From NCBI GenBank assembly GCA_964448285.1, contig CAYUWG010000010.1, positions 23,232-87,231 on the forward strand: DNA of 64,000 nucleotides, written 5' to 3'. Below, piece by piece: positions 1 to 9,563 of this stretch; position 1 is the first letter of the stretch; every line of letters begins with the position of its first letter. The notes beneath the pieces are model-generated. The model was given only the letters and a program-made list of their open reading frames with translations, had not been told where the DNA came from and made no database searches. The stretch comes from CAYUWG01 sp964448285 (lineage in GTDB: Bacteria; Bacteroidota; Ignavibacteria; SZUA-365). Made by a program: the position numbers and the translations under genes.

Positions 1-942
1 GCCGCTATGGCGATGACGCATGACATTGACTACATGAGGAAGTTCACGCCTGGATTGCTTTATAGAGAATCTGTTAAACATCTGCTCCTGAACCAGGTTA
101 ACCTGACTCTACCGAAACGAATCAAGCGGTTCGTCGAGTTCGTGAGCTATGCCGATCCTAAACGCGATCCATACAAACATTCTTTACGGGAGATAATACG
201 GGCTGAAAAGCGGATGAACGTTCGGGCAACCTTTTTCTTCAAATCTGGTGGCACGGATAAACGAGATACACGGTATAGCTTAGCACAACCGTTTGTACGT
301 TCATCACTCACTGAGCTTCAAAGCGAAGGACATTGCCTCGGACTGCATCCATCGTTTCGCAGTTATGACAACCCTACCATGATGGATCGGGAAAAGGAGC
401 GATTGAACCAGGCCGTCGGCTCACCGATTACCGGTGTAAGACAGCATTATTTGCGTCATAAGTATCCGGTCACGCATCGACTCCATTCGGCATGTGGATT
501 CATGTTCGACTCAACGCTCGGTTTCGCGGAGAAGGAGGGCTTTCGCACCGGGACCTGCCATCCGTACCTTCCTTTCGATCTTGGGACAATGGAGGTTATT
601 CCGGTTTGGCAGTTCCCATTGACAGTGATGGATGGAACGCTTGCCTTTTACCAGCATCTTTCAAGCGCGACCTCGTTCGAGCGAATCCTTGTATTGATGG
701 AAACAGTCAGACGCCATTGCGGAGTCTTCGTACCCCTCTTTCACAACACCATTTCCGATTCACATGACTTTCCTGGATGGCAAAAGACGTTTGAAGACAC
801 TCTGCACGCGAGTATTACCGGAAAGCTCTATTGCGGAACCCTTCCCGAAGTCCATTCAGCGTGGCTTGGTCTCAAGGGTAAATCAGCAGAGTCATTTACA
901 TGGCAGATGGTGCATTCTATTTCAGAAACCCATGATTCATGA
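1..942 (+). CDS. Polysaccharide deacetylase-like protein, 5' truncated by window edge
   Basis: The reading frame is open from the first base, so the N-terminus lies outside the window; the ATG at 7 is probably internal. The visible part begins with MTHDIDYMRK, where the THDID stretch fits the metal-binding Asp pair of NodB-type carbohydrate esterases. GHCLGLHPS, about 105 residues on, fits the H-x(3-4)-H metal motif. The region around GVRQHY-LRHKYP and HxxCGFMFDSTLGFAE matches the family seen next to lipopolysaccharide and capsule genes. The likely role is metal-dependent deacetylation or hydrolysis of a surface polysaccharide; the substrate is unknown. Downstream there is a 170-base gap before the next gene. 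Family assignment rests on motif order, not on an alignment. Confidence 0.72.
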   Translation, partial: AAMAMTHDIDYMRKFTPGLLYRESVKHLLLNQVNLTLPKRIKRFVEFVSYADPKRDPYKHSLREIIRAEKRMNVRATFFFKSGGTDKRDTRYSLAQPFVRSSLTELQSEGHCLGLHPSFRSYDNPTMMDREKERLNQAVGSPITGVRQHYLRHKYPVTHRLHSACGFMFDSTLGFAEKEGFRTGTCHPYLPFDLGTMEVIPVWQFPLTVMDGTLAFYQHLSSATSFERILVLMETVRRHCGVFVPLFHNTISDSHDFPGWQKTFEDTLHASITGKLYCGTLPEVHSAWLGLKGKSAESFTWQMVHSISETHDS

Positions 943-1115
943 AACATCTGCTGGAAAAAATGCGTTCTGGGCAGCGGGTGGTCATAAGAACGTAACCAAA
1001 TCCCAATTTCGAGTGTCAATATTCTGATTCATGATCAAACAAGGAGTACATATCGTCATCGTTGTTAGTGCTTCAATCCACAATTGTCCCACATCACAAA
1101 CATACTGGAGGCACT

Positions 1116-1361
1116 ATGCAGACTAACCAGAATCAACTCGACAACCCGTTGAAGGACATCATTGATGATGCCACCTTCGATGAGTTGAACAAGCTGAAAC
1201 TCTTCAGCGACAAAGCGATTCGCGATTACCAGATTCGCCGCATGTTCAAGGATATGCGAATGGAAATGAGCGCCGGCGACGCGATCGATAGAATCCGTGA
1301 GATGTATCCGTACTTACAGTTTGACACGGTGCGGAAGATCGTCTATCAGATCAGCAAGTAA
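1116..1361 (+). CDS. Small helical protein of unknown function (81 aa)
   Basis: The frame is open from 1062, but the ATG at 1116 is preceded by GGAG at 1107-1110 with good spacing, giving an 81-residue protein starting MQTNQNQLDNP. It is charged and predicted helical, with no signal peptide or membrane segment. The second half (RDYQIRRMFKDMR, then a segment ending DTVRKIVYQISK) has the spacing of a helix-turn-helix or small DNA-binding fold, but no family is recognised. It stands alone between a polysaccharide-modifying gene and a convergent T9SS cargo gene, and is followed by a clean intrinsic terminator, which supports it being a real expressed unit. Confidence 0.6.
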   Translation: MQTNQNQLDNPLKDIIDDATFDELNKLKLFSDKAIRDYQIRRMFKDMRMEMSAGDAIDRIREMYPYLQFDTVRKIVYQISK

Positions 1362-1380
1362 TTCTCACCGCAGTTCGTGT

Positions 1381-1418
1381 AAAAGCTAACTTCCATACGG
1401 GAGTTAGCTTTTTCATTT
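1381..1418 (+). terminator. Intrinsic terminator after the 81-aa gene
   Basis: A perfect 9-bp stem (AAGCTAACT at 1383-1391 with AGTTAGCTT at 1402-1410) with a 10-base loop runs into a T-rich tract at 1409-1418. It sits 20 bases after the stop codon of the small plus-strand gene. Confidence 0.85.
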
Positions 1419-1436
1419 TGTCGAGGTACACAATTG

Positions 1437-1467
1437 AAAGAGGCTGGCCGCAACGACCAGCCTCTTA
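1437..1467 (-). terminator. Intrinsic terminator for the minus-strand T9SS gene
   Basis: A perfect 10-bp stem (AAGAGGCTGG at 1438-1447 with CCAGCCTCTT at 1457-1466), read on the minus strand, is followed by a short T-rich tract. It lies 20 bases beyond the stop codon of the gene ending at 1487. Together with the plus-strand hairpin just before it, it insulates two convergent units. Confidence 0.8.
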
Positions 1468-1486
1468 GGTTCGCCTTGGACGGAGC

Positions 1487-3106
1487 TTACTTTAGCAACG
1501 TCATGCGTTTCGTAAGGGTCGTTCCGCCAAATTCCAACTTGTAAACATACGTTCCTGACGGCAACCGCGACGCATTGAACGAGACGGTATGTTCTCCGGC
1601 GTCCAACCTTTCGTTCACTACAGTCCCGACATGTTTCCCAACCAGATCGAACACTTTGATCGAAACATGCCCCGAAGACGGAATCCCAAACGATATCGTG
1701 GTCGATGGATTGAAGGGATTCGGGTAGTTCTGTCCAAGTGTCAATCGAGAAGGGATAGCTGTTGACTTCACACTCGTCGGGAAATTAATAATGGTCAACC
1801 GGTGGCCAGGACGATTGTTTGCGTCCATGTTCGGTGGTGAACTGAGCGTTTTGTACAAACCGTCGGTTGCCTCAACATACCACACGAAACCAGACTGAAG
1901 CACGTCCGGTTGTCCTGTTATTTGCTTCATAATGCTCTGAATCTGTCCTTCAGTCAATGTGAGTTTTTCGAGACTGCCTTGATTATCCGATGCGATATTG
2001 ACCGCCCGTGTCAGGCTGATGCTGTCGAGAATTGTCCAAGTGTACGTAACCACATCAGAGACGGGATTCGGATTCCCAAAACGAGAAACGATGATGTTCG
2101 TATAGGGATCTGGTGGTGTTGGTCGCTCCCAGGAAAACATCTGGAGTTGCGATGACGCAGATAAAATCAGGATGTATTGATCCACTGGACTGATGAGATT
2201 GAACGGAACCGGGGCATGCGTCAGGATTTCGTATTCATTCGTGCGACCACGGACATTCTGATCGGTCACGGCAAAGCACATGACCCACTGGAGTTGATCG
2301 TTCTGGGCAATCTCTCTGCTGATGCGGGAAGCGATCAAGTAGTTTGTCACGCCCGTAATGAAAACCTCACCGCTGAAAATATCGGCAAGCCCCGGCTGGT
2401 TAGAGTCAAACTCACCCGGGAACCGTGCCGAAAATCTTGAACGGATCGTTTCATCGGTAACATTCAGGTAACGGTCACGAGGAGATATGACAATCTCGTA
2501 TGGACGCATGTGAAAAACCTGATTCCCGGCAGAGGTTTGCGAAGTCAGCTCGACAAGGAAATTGGTGGTGGTGCTCGCGCTGAAATTGATCTTCGGTGTT
2601 TCCTGTGTCAGCCCGACAAGTGTCGGTGTCACTCCGATTGTCACTCCACGTTCGGCTTTCGTGTGAATAAGACATATACGAGCTTGGCCATTATCGTCGA
2701 AGGCCGAAGCAGGTATCGACCATTCATTTGCCGATATCGTGACGAGTTCCACACCGTTATGCATGATTCGTGCAAACGAAAATCCTTCGGGATCGTCGTT
2801 CCAGCTTTGGGTACTCGAATCCGTATTCGCAGTCGAACCCTTCAGCGTAAGAGTCGTCGCTTGCCCTTTCCTGTTCCAATCTCGGATAACGTTTCCATTC
2901 TTATCCTTTGCAGTCAGGGTAAAGCAAACCTCTTCTCCTACGACTTTATCGATGTCGGTCAAACCCGGATTTACTCCCTGATTGTCGCTGAGCTTGATCA
3001 GGACCTGGCTTTGGTCGATCGTTCGCTGATCGACGGTTTGTGCAGAGAGCATCGTAACGAATGACAGCAGTATTGTCAGAGGTACAAGCAAATGGTGGAG
3101 TTTCAT
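1487..3106 (-). CDS. Secreted protein with T9SS type-A sorting domain
   Basis: The 539-residue form starting MKLHHLLVPLTIL is preferred: the minus-strand sequence GGAGACCAAG sits directly before it and it opens with a signal peptide ending near LSAQ. A longer frame to 3145 has no such site. The middle of about 430 residues is beta-rich and unrecognised, probably Ig/Fn3-like modules. The last 85 residues are a canonical T9SS type-A domain (LGQNYPNPFNPSTTISF, LPSGTYVYKL, final K), so the protein should cross the outer membrane through T9SS and be anchored or released there. It is monocistronic with its own terminator. A structural surface role is likely; the ligand is unknown. Confidence 0.85.
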   Translation of the reverse strand: MKLHHLLVPLTILLSFVTMLSAQTVDQRTIDQSQVLIKLSDNQGVNPGLTDIDKVVGEEVCFTLTAKDKNGNVIRDWNRKGQATTLTLKGSTANTDSSTQSWNDDPEGFSFARIMHNGVELVTISANEWSIPASAFDDNGQARICLIHTKAERGVTIGVTPTLVGLTQETPKINFSASTTTNFLVELTSQTSAGNQVFHMRPYEIVISPRDRYLNVTDETIRSRFSARFPGEFDSNQPGLADIFSGEVFITGVTNYLIASRISREIAQNDQLQWVMCFAVTDQNVRGRTNEYEILTHAPVPFNLISPVDQYILILSASSQLQMFSWERPTPPDPYTNIIVSRFGNPNPVSDVVTYTWTILDSISLTRAVNIASDNQGSLEKLTLTEGQIQSIMKQITGQPDVLQSGFVWYVEATDGLYKTLSSPPNMDANNRPGHRLTIINFPTSVKSTAIPSRLTLGQNYPNPFNPSTTISFGIPSSGHVSIKVFDLVGKHVGTVVNERLDAGEHTVSFNASRLPSGTYVYKLEFGGTTLTKRMTLLK

Positions 3107-3366
3107 CTTGGTCTCCTTCGAAATTATGGTAGCGGTTTGGTTCATTCTTCTTCTTTATGTGGGTTCAAGCGGGCGAAAGATTCTGCAATGATTGATGGCC
3201 GATAGCGGCGAAGAGTTACAGGCGCGAACAATATAACCATCGGATGAACCTGTGGCAAGGCTTAAAATGGGATTCTGCATCGCTTTTCGATCCGCGAAGA
3301 GATGTGACAATGTCTTTCAGACAGATTGTTTGCTTTCCCTTCTTCATCGGATATATTTCGCTTGTA

Positions 3367-6300
3367 ATGAGAAACCATTTCCGCTCCCTGTTCACGCAAC
3401 TGTCCGCTTTGATTCTCTTCGCGGCGCTGGTTGGAATACCCGCATCGAAAGCTCAGCAGGCTGACCAGAAAGGTATGGGAAATGCGGTGTTCGATTCGAT
3501 GCGATTTGCCCGGGCGCAGAACTCTGCCATATCAGTGATCGTCGAAAAATCCCGTGGTCAGTTCTGGATTGAAACAACAAAGGGCGAACGACTGCTTTTT
3601 GCCGGGAAGAGCTACTTGACATCGTTTACGAATCTTCGCTTTGACGGAACGACCTTCACGAACAACAACCTTCAAAATCCCCAGACCCCGCGTGGAACTG
3701 AGCGAATGGCGTTCGGTGATGCCATGGCTTTAGCCGACAGAGTGCGGTTTCAGACGACTGTCGTTCATTTCGGCCGAACCGTGGTATTGACACAGGATTT
3801 TATCCCGTCGTTAGAGAGTGACTATGCTTTCATTCGAATCGAAACTTCGATTGAAAACCTGACATCGGTGAATGTGACGACAGGAGTGCAGTTGATGTTC
3901 GACGTCTATCTCGGTCAATCGGATTTGATCGATGTGAAGGTTGATGGAAGCGCGATCCACAGGGAATCCCAATGGCGTGATTCGAAGGTACCGGACATGT
4001 GGAGCGGATCGAGTTTGACATGCCCGATTGAACTACGTGGTCGGTTGCGTGGAAGCACAATTACCCCACCCGATCAGTTCGTGATTGGTCGGTGGCAGTA
4101 CAATGGTTACTTAGGAGCCGCTGCGTGGAACTATCAACCGTCCGGGCTGACCTTTACCGATAACGCGGTGCTACTGCAATGGAACGAAGCGACCCTTCGC
4201 CCTCGGGAGAAACGTACCGTGAGCACGGACTACGGATATATCGGCTCCCTCGAAACAGAACTTTTCTGTTCGGCTGATGACGTTCAACTCTCAGCGGATG
4301 GGAAGTCCTATGTTCCGCATCCTTTCACCGTCTCAGCGACAGTACGAAATACTGGAACTGTTCAACTCCCGCCTATGGATGTCGCTATCCAACTTCCACT
4401 TAGGACCTCTCTGGCGCCAGGCGAATCGCTCGTCAAGTCGATCGGCCCAATCCCGATCGGTGGAGATTCGATCCTTCAGTGGCAGGTCTATTCTGAACTC
4501 CGCGATACAACCTCGCTCCTCTCCTTCCCGATACAAATCGTCCGACCTTTTGCCTTGCAGGCGACATGTACAGACTCAGTCACGCTACCGGCGGTTCATC
4601 GCTATGCCGTTTCGTTGACCTGTCCTGACACAATCCACCTGACGCTCAGCCCTGATGGATACAGTTACGATCCAGATACTTTGAACGTCACCGCAAACAT
4701 TCAGAATTCAGGCAATGTCCCGCTCACCGTGTTGGTCGCATCGATAGTTCTTCCCGATGAACTGCTTCTTGATGGAACGCCGCCTTTTCAAAACGTCTCT
4801 CCGTTACCTCTCACGCCCGGTCTCCACGGCACAGCAGTGTGGAAGCTCTGGGCAAAATCCCAGCGAAAAGAAACCTTCGTGGCCTATACCATCAAAATTA
4901 TCGGGGAGAATGGAGTGAACGATTCCTGCAAAGGGATTATCCACCTTCCGGCAATTCACGAACAGCCCCCATGTGTGGATAACGGCACCACAACGAAGGG
5001 CAAGGAATTCTGGACGGCATTCCCACTGAACGATAGAGGAGAATCACCCGAGCAATTGTGTCTTTTCATTTCTGCGACACGGGAAAGTCGTGTTCGCATC
5101 AGCAGACCCATATTAGGTTTAGCCGATGATTTGATCGTCCCTTCCGGCACGACTGCAACGTTCATCGTCGAACCGACGATGGATGATCAGATTGAGGATA
5201 CTGTCACGCAGCTCGGAATTCACATTGCAAGCGATGAGCTTATTGCTGTGTATTCTGCGAACCTTCGTCAACTTCACAGCGATGGAAGTATCGTACTCCC
5301 GGTTCATGCATTGGGAAAGAAGTACGTCACTGTTGGGTACAACAACGAAATGCCGGAGGAGTATTTTCTCATCGCCGCAACGGAGAACGGTACGACTGTT
5401 GAAATCAACCCCTTCTCACAGTCATCCACATTGCGACCCGGTCGTGTGCCATATACGATCCTTATGAATCAAGGTGAAACGTACATGCTGAAGGCGAGGC
5501 TCCTCGGCTTGTTCGGTGGACTCTCAGGCAGTTTCATCGACGCCGATAAACCCGTCGCAGTAATCTCCGGTGCACACACTGGATGGATTCCTACGAATAC
5601 TTTCAGTGTGTATGGTTTTCTGAATCCTCATTATGAACAGGTGATCCCTATCGAGCATCTTGGTTCCGAGTATATCACTGTCCCTTTTGCCTCACGAAAA
5701 AGAGGTGATACTTTCGAAGCTATCGCCGCATACGATTCTACGACAGTTACAGTCGATGGTCGGACGCCTGTATTGCTTGTGCAAAAAGGAGATGCGCAAG
5801 AGTTTCTTCTTGAATCCGCTGCATCCGTAAAAGGAGACAGGCCATTCCTTCTCGCGCAATTCGCGAACTCCGCCGCTTGGGATGACAGCCTGAATCAACA
5901 TGGTGATGGATCGATGGTGATCCACAGTCCATTGGACCGATCCACAAACTGCCACTCTTTCCCCGTCGGGACTGGAAATCGATTCGATACTTCTTTTGTT
6001 AATATCGTCGTCCCAACGGATGCAAATTCATCAGTGACCTTCAACGGTCGTGTTTTAAGCGATACCGCATTTCGTGCAGTCGGTTCAACCGGATACAGCG
6101 TTGCACAACTTCCGCTGCGCAGAGGAATGTACCGTGTTGAGACGAAAGATCAACGGGGTATCAGTGCTATCGTCTATGGTTTTGAGTATCACGACGCTGT
6201 CACTTTCAATAGCGGTTATCTTGTAACCCGGACTTCGCCTCTCACCGAGGTTGAACATTTGGATCGGTCAGGATTCGAACTGCTTCTTCCCACGCCGAAT

Positions 6301-6531
6301 CCTGCGTCAGAATCTTTTCTCGTAAAGTATCGCCTGTCTGAACCTTCCAATGTGCAATTGAATCTATACGACATGCTTGGACGACGCATGAAATCTATGG
6401 TCAACGGGGCTCTCCCCTCCGGAGAACACCATCTCGCTGTACACGTTCGTGAATTACCGAACGGTCTGTATATCTTGAGGATGGCTTATGAGCGTGGTAC
6501 CTTGATACAAAAAGTCATCATCAAGCGATAA
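3367..6531 (+). CDS. T9SS cargo with IgGFc-binding-like domain
   Basis: The frame opens at 3244 with other ATGs at 3310 and 3367. The 3367 start is chosen because it gives a clean signal peptide (MRNHFRSLFTQLSALILFAA, cleavage near SKAQQ), but no strong ribosome-binding site decides it. After two or three CARDB/Ig-like segments with CPDTIHLTLSPDGYSYDPDT-type repeats, a domain beginning GTTTKGKEFWTAFPLND and containing VLPVHALGKKYV resembles the N-terminal domain of IgGFc-binding proteins, also common in bacterial surface proteins. The last 90 residues are a T9SS sorting domain with PTPNPASESF, LPNGLYILRM and final R. It heads a run with the next genes (6-base gap, then a 1-base gap), suggesting an adhesin made together with envelope components. 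Confidence 0.82.
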   Translation: MRNHFRSLFTQLSALILFAALVGIPASKAQQADQKGMGNAVFDSMRFARAQNSAISVIVEKSRGQFWIETTKGERLLFAGKSYLTSFTNLRFDGTTFTNNNLQNPQTPRGTERMAFGDAMALADRVRFQTTVVHFGRTVVLTQDFIPSLESDYAFIRIETSIENLTSVNVTTGVQLMFDVYLGQSDLIDVKVDGSAIHRESQWRDSKVPDMWSGSSLTCPIELRGRLRGSTITPPDQFVIGRWQYNGYLGAAAWNYQPSGLTFTDNAVLLQWNEATLRPREKRTVSTDYGYIGSLETELFCSADDVQLSADGKSYVPHPFTVSATVRNTGTVQLPPMDVAIQLPLRTSLAPGESLVKSIGPIPIGGDSILQWQVYSELRDTTSLLSFPIQIVRPFALQATCTDSVTLPAVHRYAVSLTCPDTIHLTLSPDGYSYDPDTLNVTANIQNSGNVPLTVLVASIVLPDELLLDGTPPFQNVSPLPLTPGLHGTAVWKLWAKSQRKETFVAYTIKIIGENGVNDSCKGIIHLPAIHEQPPCVDNGTTTKGKEFWTAFPLNDRGESPEQLCLFISATRESRVRISRPILGLADDLIVPSGTTATFIVEPTMDDQIEDTVTQLGIHIASDELIAVYSANLRQLHSDGSIVLPVHALGKKYVTVGYNNEMPEEYFLIAATENGTTVEINPFSQSSTLRPGRVPYTILMNQGETYMLKARLLGLFGGLSGSFIDADKPVAVISGAHTGWIPTNTFSVYGFLNPHYEQVIPIEHLGSEYITVPFASRKRGDTFEAIAAYDSTTVTVDGRTPVLLVQKGDAQEFLLESAASVKGDRPFLLAQFANSAAWDDSLNQHGDGSMVIHSPLDRSTNCHSFPVGTGNRFDTSFVNIVVPTDANSSVTFNGRVLSDTAFRAVGSTGYSVAQLPLRRGMYRVETKDQRGISAIVYGFEYHDAVTFNSGYLVTRTSPLTEVEHLDRSGFELLLPTPNPASESFLVKYRLSEPSNVQLNLYDMLGRRMKSMVNGALPSGEHHLAVHVRELPNGLYILRMAYERGTLIQKVIIKR

Positions 6532-6537
6532 GGGCGC

Positions 6538-7335
6538 ATGGTTCGATTTCAATTCCTATATAACATATTATGGAAAACGGCAGGCCTTCTCCTCTTCGTC
6601 GCTTATGCGAGTCTCGGTCAGTTTCGCGCGGCTCCGGTAAATCCATATGAAAGCGATGTCATCTCCGCCAGACCCATCAGATACTTCATCGGGCTTGCCC
6701 TTGGAGGCTACGCATACCAACACCTCGGTGAATTCTCTCCCAATTGCGACTGCGTCTTTTCCGATCAGGAAAAGATTCGTCCCCTGTTTGGATTGGAATT
6801 CTCAATCAATTATCCAAAACTTGGTTTTGCCGTTCGTATGCTTGCGACATTTCGCGATTATTCAGGGCAGTTCCAACGCACGGAATTCCGCTCTGCGACT
6901 ATCGTAGGGAATAATTCCGATGAGCAAATCGAGTTTAGGAATTCTTCGAACGTTCATCTCCAGCAAATAAATTTTCTTCCTTCAATTGCATGGTATTTTC
7001 CATCGACGGAGGCTTTTTGGTTCACCGGTTTTGAGATCGGAATTCCTTTGAAATGGAGATATGATCACATTGAAGATATCCTGACGGAAGGATTCGAGTA
7101 TTTCGACGGTGGAACAACGACGACATTACTCTCCGAGCGGGATATCCCGGGCGATGGCCGATTGCAGTTTGGACTCTCGACGGGATTCGGTGTCGATGTG
7201 CGACTCTCTGACCGATTCTACCTCACACCTTCCATCGGAATAACCTATCCGCTCGTATCCGTTTCAACCGAGGATGAATCGTGGAAAGTCCTTTCGGAAT
7301 ACGCCTATCTTGTATTGAAATATCGATTGAACTGA
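6538..7335 (+). CDS. Outer-membrane beta-barrel protein
   Basis: This 265-residue protein starts 6 bases after the preceding stop; AAGGG overlapping that stop serves as ribosome-binding site, so translation is probably coupled. A signal peptide (about residues 10-28, ending SLGQ) is followed by alternating aromatic and polar strands and Gly-rich turns typical of an 8-10 stranded outer-membrane barrel of the PorT/OMP_b-brl type. The segment RLQFGLSTGFGVDVRLSDRF and the ending EYAYLVLKYRLN fit terminal strands. It sits between an adhesin-like T9SS cargo and a PorE-like lipoprotein, so it may help to export or tether the cargo; this is inference. No enzyme motif is visible. Confidence 0.7.
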   Translation: MVRFQFLYNILWKTAGLLLFVAYASLGQFRAAPVNPYESDVISARPIRYFIGLALGGYAYQHLGEFSPNCDCVFSDQEKIRPLFGLEFSINYPKLGFAVRMLATFRDYSGQFQRTEFRSATIVGNNSDEQIEFRNSSNVHLQQINFLPSIAWYFPSTEAFWFTGFEIGIPLKWRYDHIEDILTEGFEYFDGGTTTTLLSERDIPGDGRLQFGLSTGFGVDVRLSDRFYLTPSIGITYPLVSVSTEDESWKVLSEYAYLVLKYRLN

Positions 7336-7336
7336 C

Positions 7337-8893
7337 ATGCGTTTACGGCATCATTTCCTCATTCTGTTGTCTGCACTATTCGTATCGTGTGCCCCCGACG
7401 TCGCACTGATGGATCATGGCAACAGGGATTTGAAAGTGATTCATCTCCCTTCTCAAATCAACTCCATTGAGGATGACTATGCCCCGGTTCTTATCGGTGA
7501 GACAATGTACTTCACGTCGAGAAGAATGGCTTCCGAAGGAGGCGACGATTACGATAAACTGTATTCGAGCCGCTTATTGAATGGTACTTGGGAAAATCCA
7601 GTCCGAGCGCTGCCCCATGAGCCTATTGATTTGAATGAAGGCTCTTTCACGTTCGACCTTTCACGCTCGGTCGTGCTTTTCACTCAATGCTATCGGAAAG
7701 ATGGCGTCGGGGATTGCGATATCTATCAAGCCGAGCTTCGTGATGGGAAGCTTTTAAAACTTCAGAATCCCGGTGAACCTTTGAACAATGTTGAGTGGGA
7801 TTCACACCCAAGCCTCACGCAGGATGGAAGCGTGCTGTATTTTTCCTCAGAACGCCATGGTGGATTTGGAGGAAGCGACATTTGGACTTCGAAAAGACTC
7901 GCGAATGGGCAATGGTCGATACCGGAAAATATCGGGCAAACGATCAACACTTCAGGTGATGAAAAGACGCCATACATTTCTCCTGACGGGAATACATTAT
8001 ATTTCTCATCTGACTCACATGGCGGATTCGGTGACTTCGATTTATTCCAGTCGAAGAAAGTGAATGGGAATTGGACCCAACCCTTGAATCTCGGTAAACC
8101 ATATAACTCGCGACATGATGAACTTTTTTATTCTGCCACACCAACGGGTGATACGGCAGTATTTTCTTCCAATCGGACCGGGAGTATCGGCGGGTTAGAT
8201 ATTTATATGGTTGTCCGATCGCCAAAGCCTGAACCGCCGCCACCACCCGTTGTGAGAGAACCTTTGTCCATCAGGTACACGACACGAAATGCATTTACTC
8301 TTTCACCGGTAGAAACATTTATCACGTTTACGGATGATGGTGGGACGGAAGAACGTATAAGAACTGACGAAGATGGAAAGACGGAGATAAGACGTATCGA
8401 TGCAGGCCGAAGATACTTTCTTACAGCGGAACGCATAGGATTTCTAAGTGCTGTCGATACGATTTTCTACTCACCCGATGCATATGGGCATCATGAGCGG
8501 GAACTTCTTCTTGTCCCTGTCCGAGAGAAGGAAAGGATTATCTATTCATTCGTTGTTGAGTTTGATTTCGACTACTTCAACATCCGGCCTGAAGAGAAAA
8601 GGCATTTGGACAGCGCCGTAATCGTGTTGGCAAAATTTCCGCATTCCGTCGTCGTCGTTACCGGGCATACCGACTCGCTCGGAACAGAGTCGTATAATCT
8701 CCGGCTTGGATGGAACCGCGCGAAGGAAGTCAGCACATACGTCGGAAAGTATATGAAAGAGAAGGGCGCCAAGCTTGAAAAACCATTGGAAGTGCGGACA
8801 TACGGCGAGGAGTTACCTATAGCAAGCAACGCAACGGAAGAAGGAAGACAGCGCAACCGTCGGGTGGAAATTGCAATAGTCCGGTATGACTGA
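7337..8893 (+). CDS. PorE-like lipoprotein: PD40 repeats, carboxypeptidase-regulatory-like domain, OmpA domain
   Basis: This 518-residue protein begins with a lipoprotein signal (LLSALFVSCAPD, lipobox Cys at about residue 18). Residues 35-290 hold PD40/WD40-like beta-propeller repeats with recurring SPDGNTLYFSSD-type units. A short carboxypeptidase-regulatory-like beta domain (about 310-375) follows, then a C-terminal OmpA-type peptidoglycan-binding domain (FDFDYFNIRPEE, VVTGHTDSLGTESYN, NRRVEIAIV). This is the PorE order of T9SS, minus the N-terminal TPR. It should bind peptidoglycan from the outer-membrane inner leaflet. It starts one base after the upstream stop and overlaps rsmG by 8 bases. 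It could be a non-T9SS OmpA paralogue, since these genomes carry several. Confidence 0.8.
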   Translation: MRLRHHFLILLSALFVSCAPDVALMDHGNRDLKVIHLPSQINSIEDDYAPVLIGETMYFTSRRMASEGGDDYDKLYSSRLLNGTWENPVRALPHEPIDLNEGSFTFDLSRSVVLFTQCYRKDGVGDCDIYQAELRDGKLLKLQNPGEPLNNVEWDSHPSLTQDGSVLYFSSERHGGFGGSDIWTSKRLANGQWSIPENIGQTINTSGDEKTPYISPDGNTLYFSSDSHGGFGDFDLFQSKKVNGNWTQPLNLGKPYNSRHDELFYSATPTGDTAVFSSNRTGSIGGLDIYMVVRSPKPEPPPPPVVREPLSIRYTTRNAFTLSPVETFITFTDDGGTEERIRTDEDGKTEIRRIDAGRRYFLTAERIGFLSAVDTIFYSPDAYGHHERELLLVPVREKERIIYSFVVEFDFDYFNIRPEEKRHLDSAVIVLAKFPHSVVVVTGHTDSLGTESYNLRLGWNRAKEVSTYVGKYMKEKGAKLEKPLEVRTYGEELPIASNATEEGRQRNRRVEIAIVRYD

Positions 8894-9563
8894 AAGAACT
8901 ACGGGGAGATTCGACTCGGCTTATCTCCAACGAGTAATGCATAGTGCAGGAGTTGAGATCACTCCAACTCAATTGCAACGGTTGGAGGAATATGTCTATG
9001 CGTTGATAGACGCAAACAAGAAGCTGAACCTGATTTCACGGAAAGATGAAACTGACATCTGGCGAAATCATATTCTCCATAGTTTAAGTCTTCTTGCGGT
9101 CGCATTACTAGAACCACATTGGGAGTTTCTCGATTTTGGCACTGGCGGCGGATTACCCGGTGTCCCGCTCGCAATCCTCCTCCCTGAAGCGCGTTTTATT
9201 CTCTGCGATTCCATCAGGAAAAAAGTACTTGTTGTTGAAGAAATCGTTTCAAAAATGGAATTGGAAAACGTTCAGTGCATCACTGCTCGAGTGGAAGAAT
9301 TGAGTGACCGATATCGAAACCGCGTCAACGGTGTTCTTGCGCGAGCGGTAACGAAATTAGATGCTCTTGTTCATCAGAGTCGTCATATGATTGAACCAGG
9401 TGGAGTTCTTTTCGCATGGAAAGGCGGCGATATTAGTTCGGAAATCCAGCAAGCACGGCGCATATCGTCAGTCCTTTCAGTTGAAACCATACCGATACGA
9501 TTCGATAAGGAACCTTACTTTGAACGAGAGGAGAAAAAGATCGTTCGGGTGATTCTCAAATGA
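8886..9563 (+). CDS. rsmG: 16S rRNA (guanine527-N7)-methyltransferase RsmG
   Basis: This 225-residue protein matches RsmG/GidB in length and motifs: the N-terminal helix LIDANKKLNLISRKDE, the HILHSL motif, the SAM-binding loop FGTGGGLPGVPLA (about residues 81-93), and the VLARAVTKLD segment near 155. It methylates N7 of G527 in 16S rRNA in the 530 loop, using SAM; loss gives low-level streptomycin resistance in other bacteria. It overlaps the previous gene by 8 bases and the next by 4 (ATGA). It is a housekeeping gene embedded in an envelope operon, and I see no functional link to its neighbours. Confidence 0.93.
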   Translation: MTERTTGRFDSAYLQRVMHSAGVEITPTQLQRLEEYVYALIDANKKLNLISRKDETDIWRNHILHSLSLLAVALLEPHWEFLDFGTGGGLPGVPLAILLPEARFILCDSIRKKVLVVEEIVSKMELENVQCITARVEELSDRYRNRVNGVLARAVTKLDALVHQSRHMIEPGGVLFAWKGGDISSEIQQARRISSVLSVETIPIRFDKEPYFEREEKKIVRVILK

